Part shown: positions 5,359-9,650 of the stretch, in pieces
Position numbering within the stretch: the first letter of the stretch is position 1
How the letters are laid out: each line of letters begins with the position of its first letter
From: Bacillota bacterium
GTDB taxonomy: Bacteria > Bacillota > Clostridia > Lutisporales > Lutisporaceae
Direction of reading: 5' to 3'
Assembly: GCA_023230985.1 (NCBI GenBank)
Contig: JALNWH010000075.1
Span: forward strand, 1 to 9,650
DNA length: 9,650 nucleotides
Translations under genes and position numbers: made by a program
Notes under the pieces: generated by a model
The model's database searches: none
Told to the model about the DNA's origin: nothing
What the model saw: the letters and a program-made list of their open reading frames with translations, nothing else

Positions 5359-7940
5359 TCATCTCCCGCAACATTTTTTATATTTCTTTCCGCTGCCACA
5401 GGGACAGGGATCGTTTCTGCCTACCTTTGCCTCCTTGACCGCCGGCTTCTTTGCACCGGCACCTTCATTGGTAGCAACAGGCTCTGCCACCTTTTCTCTT
5501 TGAGGCATCCTATTTACACTAACATGGAAAATATATTTAACGGTATCTTGTTTTATGCTTTTAACAAGCTCCAAAAACATGTCGTATCCTTCTATTTGAT
5601 AAGCCTGAACCGGGTCTTGCTGCCCATATGCTCTAAGGTTTATACCTTCCCTGAGCTGATCCATAGCATCTAAATGATCCATCCATTTAGTATCTACAAC
5701 TCTTAGCAAAATAACCCTTTCCAGTTCTCTCATGTTTTCGCTGCCTATTTCCGCTTCCTTGGCTTCGTATAATTTTAATCCTTTATCTAAAGAGTTTCCT
5801 TTAACTCTTCACGGTCCATACCTTCTATTTCTTCTTTTTTCATGCTTTTCTTTGGTAAAAATATTGATTGCAGATATTCCAAAAGCCCAACAATGTCCCA
5901 ATCCTCAGGATATTGGCTTCCCATAGTATAAGCATCTACGGAGTCGGATATCAATTCTTTTAACATATCTGTAACGGAAGCCTTTAAATCTTCACCCATA
6001 AGGACTTGGCGTCTTTGTGCATAGATTACTTCTCTTTGCTTATTCATCACATTATCGTACTGCAGCACATGTTTCCTTATATCGAAATTTCTTCCTTCAA
6101 CCTTCTTCTGGGCATTTTCTATGGATTTTGTTAATAATCCATGCTCTATAGGCATATCTTCATCCATACCCAACGTTTCAACCAGTCCCATCAGCTTTTC
6201 CGAACCAAAAAGCTTCATCAAATCATCTTCCAGTGAAATATAAAATCTGCTGCTTCCCATGTCCCCTTGTCTGCCGGACCTGCCTCGAAGCTGATTATCT
6301 ATACGTCTGGATTCATGTCTCTCCGTGCCTATTACATGCAGACCGCCCAGCTCCTTGACACCTTCCCCAAGGACAATATCCGTTCCTCTGCCGGCCATAT
6401 TGGTTGATATAGTTACAGCGTTTTTCTCACCTGCTTTGGAAATGATTTCAGCTTCTTTATCATGATATTTGGCATTTAGTACTTCATGAGGCACGCCTCT
6501 TTTTTTCAACATACTGCTTAAAAGCTCCGACCTTTCAATGGATATAGTTCCCACCAGTACCGGCTGACCGTTTTTGTGAAGCTCCTCTATTTCCTCAACT
6601 ACAGCATTAAACTTGCCTCTTTCGTTTTTATATACCACATCGGGAAAATCTTCCCTTACCATAGGCATGTTCGTAGGTATAACCACAACATCAAGATTAT
6701 AGATAGCCCTGAATTCGTCTTCCTCGGTTTTCGCAGTACCTGTCATACCTGCAAGCTTCGTATACATTCTAAAATAATTTTGAAAAGTTATAGTTGCAAG
6801 GGTTTGACTCTCCCTCTCTATTTTGACACCTTCTTTTGCCTCTATAGCTTGATGAAGGCCTTCACTATACCGCCTTCCCATCATTAATCTTCCGGTAAAC
6901 TCGTCAACTATTATTACTTCCCCGTCTTTCACAACATAATCAATATCTCTTTTCATAATAGCTCTTGCTTTCAATGCCTGATTTATATGGTGCTGTATTT
7001 CCATATTGTCCGGGTCTGCAAGATTTTCTATTCCAAAAAAGCTTTCTGCCTTTTTAACGCCATTCTCAGTCAGAAGCACTGTTTTTGCCTTTGGGTCAAC
7101 AGTGTAATCTCCTTTTTGCTTAATATCGTCTTCATTTTCCGTATCTCCATCCAAATACTGAGATAAAAGTTCAGAACGACTTGCTTCCTTTGTATCCTCT
7201 CCGCGTTTTAATGTTTTTACAAAGGTGTCTGCGGCAAAATAAAGATTGGTAGACTTTTCTCCTGCACCGGAAATAATCAGCGGTGTCCTGGCTTCGTCTA
7301 CTAATATACTGTCCACTTCATCCACTATGGCATAGTTCAGATCCCTTTGAACCATTTGCTCCCTATAAATGACCATATTATCCCTCAGATAGTCAAAACC
7401 GAACTCATTATTTGTACCATAGGTTACATCACAGTTATAAGCCTCCTGCCTCTCACTGCTATCAAGACCGTGTATAATAAGTCCAACAGACAATCCCAAA
7501 AATTTATAGATTTGTCCCATCCACTCACTATCACGAGTAGCCAAATAATCATTTACGGTTATAACATGAACACCTTTCCCCTCTAAGGCATTTAGATATA
7601 CAGGTAAAGTAGCAACAAGAGTCTTACCTTCTCCTGTCTTCATTTCTGCGATTCTGCCTTGATGCAAAACAATTCCGCCTATAAGCTGAACTCTGAAATG
7701 CCTCATGTTCAAAACGCGTTTTGAAGCTTCCCGCACTACAGCAAAAGCTTCAGAAAGAATATCATCGAGGGTTTCTCCTGCTTCCAGTCTTTTTCTAAAC
7801 TCATCGGTTTTCCCTTTGAGCTGCTCGTCTGTCAAAGCTTCTATTTTATTTTCCAGAGATTCTATTTCATCAGCAATTCTTTCTATCTTCTTAATTTCTT
7901 TTTCGTTTTCATTACCGAATAATTTACTGAAAAAAGACAT
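5359..7940 (-). CDS. secA: Preprotein translocase ATPase SecA, reading frame broken once near codon 717
   Basis: SecA drives protein export through SecYEG. Residues 1-717 are read from ATG 7938-7940 behind GGGAGTG, then TAG at 5787-5789 stops the frame. One added base in the CTTTAG region restores LLDKGLKLYEAKEAEIG and joins an intact C-terminus, for 860 residues in all. Motifs: Walker A MKTGEGKT (100-107), DEVD (207-210), AGRGTD (516-521), a GRSGRQGD block (553-560) and a C-terminal zinc motif with CPCGSGKKYKKCC that binds SecB or ribosomes. The stretch upstream of 7940 (31 codons to 8033) is open but has no SecA homology. Because SecA is essential and both parts are well conserved, a sequencing or assembly error is likeliest; a true mutation with a second secA, or recoding, are alternatives. 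The order hpf-secA-prfB is normal for Firmicutes. Confidence 0.93.
5787..5809 (-). other. Frame-disruption site in secA
   Basis: The minus strand reads ACT CTT TAG ATA; the expected protein needs ACT CTT (T/C)TA GAT, one base more in the TTT run at 5789-5791. The run lies at the edge of a 7-bp inverted pair, AACTCTT against AAGAGTT (5790-5796 and 5803-5809), a context prone to slippage. A +1 shift on CTT, as in prfB, would meet TAA at once, so this is not an RF2-type site. Confidence 0.85.
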
Positions 7941-8007
7941 AATTATTTCACTCCCAATATATTTTCTCATGTTACCATGTTCTTTTATACCTATTTTTCC
8001 GTTATCC

Positions 8008-8060
8008 AAAGATTCTTCGTCACTACGCTCCACAAAATAACAGTATCGAGTTTGTCATTC
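8008..8060. repeat. Dispersed-repeat-like DNA in the secA leader
   Basis: AAAGATTCTTCGTCACTACGC begins the segment and TTTGTCATTC (8051-8060) ends it. The pattern resembles the intergenic repeat of the AGATTCTTCG...CAGAATGACA type known from many bacteria (from memory). It shares a 12-base block with one mismatch with the element at 2911. It lies between the proposed secA promoter and start codon, so it would be transcribed. Confidence 0.4.
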
Positions 8061-8087
8061 CGTTCCTGCAACATTTCTGCATTATTA

Positions 8088-8116
8088 ATTTTATCATATG
8101 AAAAGTCTTATAACAA
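8088..8116 (-). promoter_or_regulatory. Candidate vegetative (sigma-A) promoter of secA-prfB
   Basis: On the minus strand, TTGTTA (8111-8116) and TAAAAT (8088-8093) are separated by exactly 17 bases. It lies just downstream of the hpf terminator and gives a leader of about 140 nt before the secA ATG at 7940. The position after a terminator and before an essential gene supports it. Confidence 0.55.
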
Positions 8117-8122
8117 GAAATG

Positions 8123-8158
8123 CAAAAAATAATTCAGCCGGACAAACTGTCCGGCTGA
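8123..8158 (-). terminator. Rho-independent terminator of hpf
   Basis: CAGCCGGACA 8135-8144 pairs perfectly with TGTCCGGCTG 8148-8157 around a 3-base loop, with one further A-T pair at the base (8134/8158). On the minus strand the stem is followed by AATTA and a run of six T (8124-8129). It begins 8 bases past the hpf stop codon and separates hpf from secA. Confidence 0.85.
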
Positions 8159-8166
8159 TACACTTA

Positions 8167-8697
8167 TTAAAATGTCGGCTCTATTAAACCGTAATTACCG
8201 TCTTTCCTCTTGTATACCACATTAACTTCTTCTGTCTCCGCATTAAAAAACATAAAAAATACATGACCTAGCAGCTCCATTTGCAACACTGCTTCTTCTA
8301 CAGGCATAGGCTTCATAGCAAATCTTTTGGTTCTAACAATCTTTGGTTCACCGGATTCATCCTCTTCTACATCAAAGTTGAAGTTTTCAAATCTCACACT
8401 TCCGTCTTTGATTTTTCTCTCCAATTTCGTCCTATGTCTGGCAATCTGTCTTTCCAACTTCTCAACAACACTGTCAATAGATGTGTACATGTCATCGGTA
8501 GCTACTTCACCCCTAAGAATAACACCGTTAAAAGGAATAGTAACCTCAATAATATGCCTGTTCTTCTCTACATTCAAGGTCGCATGAGCCACGGTATCCG
8601 GGTTAAAAAATTTCTCAAACTTGGATAATTTCTTTTCAACTCTGTCTCTCAAAGCTTCCGTTACAACAATATTTTTACCGCTGACTTTTATACGCAT
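8167..8697 (-). CDS. hpf: Long-form ribosome hibernation promoting factor HPF
   Basis: 176-residue protein, the typical length of long HPF. It binds the 30S subunit in the decoding region and dimerises 70S ribosomes into inactive 100S particles in stationary phase or under stress. An N-terminal S30AE/YfiA domain covers about residues 1-100, beginning MRIKVSGKNI and containing VEKNRHIIEVTI and the basic VEKLERQIARHRTKLERKI helix. A linker leads to the conserved C-terminal dimerisation domain (about 120-176) with KRFAMKPMPVEEAVLQMELLGHVFFMFFNA and the YKRKDGNYGLIEP end. The ATG at 8695-8697 follows AAAGGAGATG. The frame is open to 8772, but that would place the coding start upstream of the likely promoter. 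It precedes secA as in other Firmicutes but ends in its own terminator. Confidence 0.95.
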   Translation of the reverse strand: MRIKVSGKNIVVTEALRDRVEKKLSKFEKFFNPDTVAHATLNVEKNRHIIEVTIPFNGVILRGEVATDDMYTSIDSVVEKLERQIARHRTKLERKIKDGSVRFENFNFDVEEDESGEPKIVRTKRFAMKPMPVEEAVLQMELLGHVFFMFFNAETEEVNVVYKRKDGNYGLIEPTF

Positions 8698-8743
8698 AGA
8701 AACATCTCCTTTCGCAACTATTATGCTACCGTCTATATAGTTT

Positions 8744-8770
8744 ATTCTACATAAGGATAAATAATCCTGC
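8744..8770 (-). promoter_or_regulatory. Candidate sigma-H promoter of hpf
   Basis: On the minus strand GCAGGATTA (8762-8770) and GTAGAAT (8744-8750) are separated by 11 bases. This agrees at every fixed position with the B. subtilis sigma-H pattern RnAGGAWWW-N11/12-RnnGAAT. It also gives a weaker sigma-A reading, TTGCAG-N17-TAGAAT. Transcription would begin about 40 nt before the hpf ATG. In B. subtilis the hpf gene (yvyD) is controlled by sigma-H as well as sigma-B, which supports the call. Confidence 0.6.
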
Positions 8771-8930
8771 AACCCAAAAATTTAAAAAAACATTTTGACA
8801 GGTTAATCTTATCACCAATATTTTAATCGAAAAATGAAAATAATTGTTGTATACTTATTAATTATTCCTAGAATCTCGACAAATATTGATATATATTGGT
8901 TATGGACATGATATGGAATTTCTATGAGCC

Positions 8931-9004
8931 TGTGCATAACTTATGTATTAATACTATAAAATATATGTTAAATCTGTGGATAATGTGGATATGTCTGTTG
9001 ATAA
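8931..9004. promoter_or_regulatory. Cluster of DnaA-box-like 9-mers in AT-rich DNA
   Basis: All are in the same orientation (TTATNCACA on the minus strand): TGTGCATAA 8931-8939 (fits TTATNCACA), TGTGGATAA 8975-8983 (exact), TGTGGATAT 8984-8992 (one mismatch) and TGTTGATAA 8996-9004 (one mismatch). Three lie nearly end to end beside the AT-rich stretch 8940-8974. The layout resembles DnaA-binding arrays at origins or DnaA-controlled sites. No dnaA, dnaN or rpmH is in the window. The gene-free stretch 8773-9231 otherwise shows only small palindromes (9091-9102, 9116-9127). Confidence 0.5.
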
Positions 9005-9231
9005 ACTGATTTTGCTTGATTGTTATTGTTAAAACTATGTTGATTAATTGTGTAAAGAAATTTATCGAAAGGGGCCTGGTTTTTTTCTCTGTATATATAT
9101 ACATCGCTCATACTACTTATGCATAAGAATATTTTAAGGTCTAATTGAAGACATTGATAAAATTGCTTTATTGCCGCTTTGAGCATTAGTGAAGAACTTT
9201 AATGCATTAAAAAACAAGATTTCTCACTGTC

Positions 9232-9265
9232 AAAAAAATAAAATAGCCACTTTCGTGGCTATTTT
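9232..9265 (-). terminator. Rho-independent terminator of the zinc-ribbon gene
   Basis: AAAATAGCCAC 9240-9250 pairs perfectly with GTGGCTATTTT 9255-9265. On the minus strand the loop is GAAA and the stem is followed by A and seven T (9232-9238). It starts 3 bases after the stop codon of the zinc-ribbon gene. Confidence 0.9.
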
Positions 9266-9268
9266 TAT

Positions 9269-9553
9269 TTACTCTTGGCCTCTTCTAGCTTCAAAGCATT
9301 CTCTGCAATAAACAGGTCTGTCATTGGTTGGGTTAAACGGAATCTTTGTTTCTTTGCCGCAGTCAGCACATACTGCATCATACATAACTCTTTCTCTTCT
9401 GCCATTATTAGCAGCTTTCCTAGACATTCTGCAATCTCTGCATCTTGCAGGCTCATTTTGGAATCCTTTTTCTGCATAGAATTCTTGTTCTCCTGTAGTA
9501 AAAGTAAATTCCTGTCCGCAATCCTTACAAACTAACGTTTTGTCCTCGTACAT
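9269..9553 (-). CDS. Small double zinc-ribbon protein of unknown function
   Basis: 94 residues with eight cysteines in four pairs. The first ribbon uses C9-C12 (CKDCG) and C38-C41 (CRDC), enclosing FTFTTGEQEFYAEKGF, the signature of the 'probable zinc-ribbon' family (zf-trcl type). The second uses C62-C65 (CADCG) and C83-C86 (CREC) and resembles the CxxC-x(17)-CxxC ribbons found in many small Clostridial proteins. Each half could hold one zinc ion. No membrane segment or signal peptide is present, so it is likely cytosolic. The middle is basic (RMSRKAANNGRRERV), which would suit nucleic-acid or ribosome contact, but no activity is known to me. The ATG at 9551-9553 follows AGAGGGA. The gene is monocistronic, ending in a strong terminator; no confident promoter was found in 9554-9650. 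Confidence 0.85.
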   Translation of the reverse strand: MYEDKTLVCKDCGQEFTFTTGEQEFYAEKGFQNEPARCRDCRMSRKAANNGRRERVMYDAVCADCGKETKIPFNPTNDRPVYCRECFEARRGQE

Positions 9554-9650
9554 GAAAAAATCCCTCTTTCTTTTTTACTTAGGTTAGGTAGGCCATTAGA
9601 ACAGGATTTTTCGATACCCGGAAAAAACGTTCTCAACCAATCACCTATAC

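Noticed and set aside
7941..8033. 31-codon N-terminal extension of SecA
   Set aside because: The ATG at 7940 has a well-placed GGGAGTG and gives the normal MSFFSKLFG start; the extension is largely encoded by repeat-like DNA.
8698..8772. 25-codon N-terminal extension of HPF
   Set aside because: It overlaps the likely promoter, and MRIKVSGKN behind AAAGGAGATG is the standard start.
9091..9127. Short perfect palindromes GTATATATATAC and CTTATGCATAAG
   Set aside because: 12-bp AT-rich palindromes are expected by chance in such DNA, and there is no supporting context.
8922..9186. Two overlapping minus-strand open frames of 60-72 codons in the gap upstream of hpf
   Set aside because: Low-complexity AT-rich translations with no ribosome site or family resemblance; they overlap the DnaA-box cluster.
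9595..9637. Sigma-B-like GGTTGA-N13-GGGTAT upstream of the zinc-ribbon gene (minus strand)
   Set aside because: The -35 half matches only 4 of 6 bases, and most Clostridia lack sigma-B; not strong enough to list as a promoter.

Overview
This window looks like chromosomal DNA from a low-GC, anaerobic, endospore-forming Firmicute (Clostridia in the broad sense). The evidence is AT-rich DNA with strong AGGAGG-type ribosome sites, a spore-cortex amidase (CwlD type), a LysM/GH18 cortex-lytic type enzyme, a long-form hibernation factor, and the Firmicute gene order hpf-secA-prfB. I cannot place it to genus.

Layout: only the first gene is on the + strand (66-1478, three LysM domains plus a GH18 domain, with a sigma-K-like promoter in front). 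It converges on a cluster read on the minus strand. Read right to left, that cluster is a small double zinc-ribbon protein (9269-9553) with its own terminator, hpf (8167-8697) with its own terminator, secA (5359-7940), prfB (4202-5303), diaminopropionate ammonia-lyase dpaL (2970-4157) and cwlD (2090-2809). secA and prfB probably share a promoter just upstream of secA. dpaL follows prfB by 44 bases and may be read through. cwlD is separated from dpaL by a leader of about 160 bases with repeat-like DNA and a hairpin.

The genes cover preprotein export (SecA), translation termination (RF2), ribosome hibernation (HPF), spore cortex maturation and lysis (CwlD, LysM-GH18) and degradation of diaminopropionate (DpaL). 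prfB carries the classical CUU-UGA-C programmed +1 frameshift site. secA carries a different, apparently unprogrammed one-base disruption near codon 717. cwlD appears to lack an ATG/GTG/TTG start in the expected place and may start at ATT.

Non-coding DNA holds the least explained material. The convergent gap 1479-2089 contains a perfect 24-bp inverted repeat (arms 1550-1573 and 2048-2071). Between the arms lie a strongly folded candidate RNA (1823-1948, three coaxial helices closing a three-way junction), a nested imperfect palindrome (1584-1685) and a GC-rich hairpin (2022-2040). The gap 8773-9239 contains a tight cluster of DnaA-box-like 9-mers (8931-9004), although no dnaA or dnaN is visible in the window. 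No tRNA, rRNA, CRISPR array or transposase was seen.
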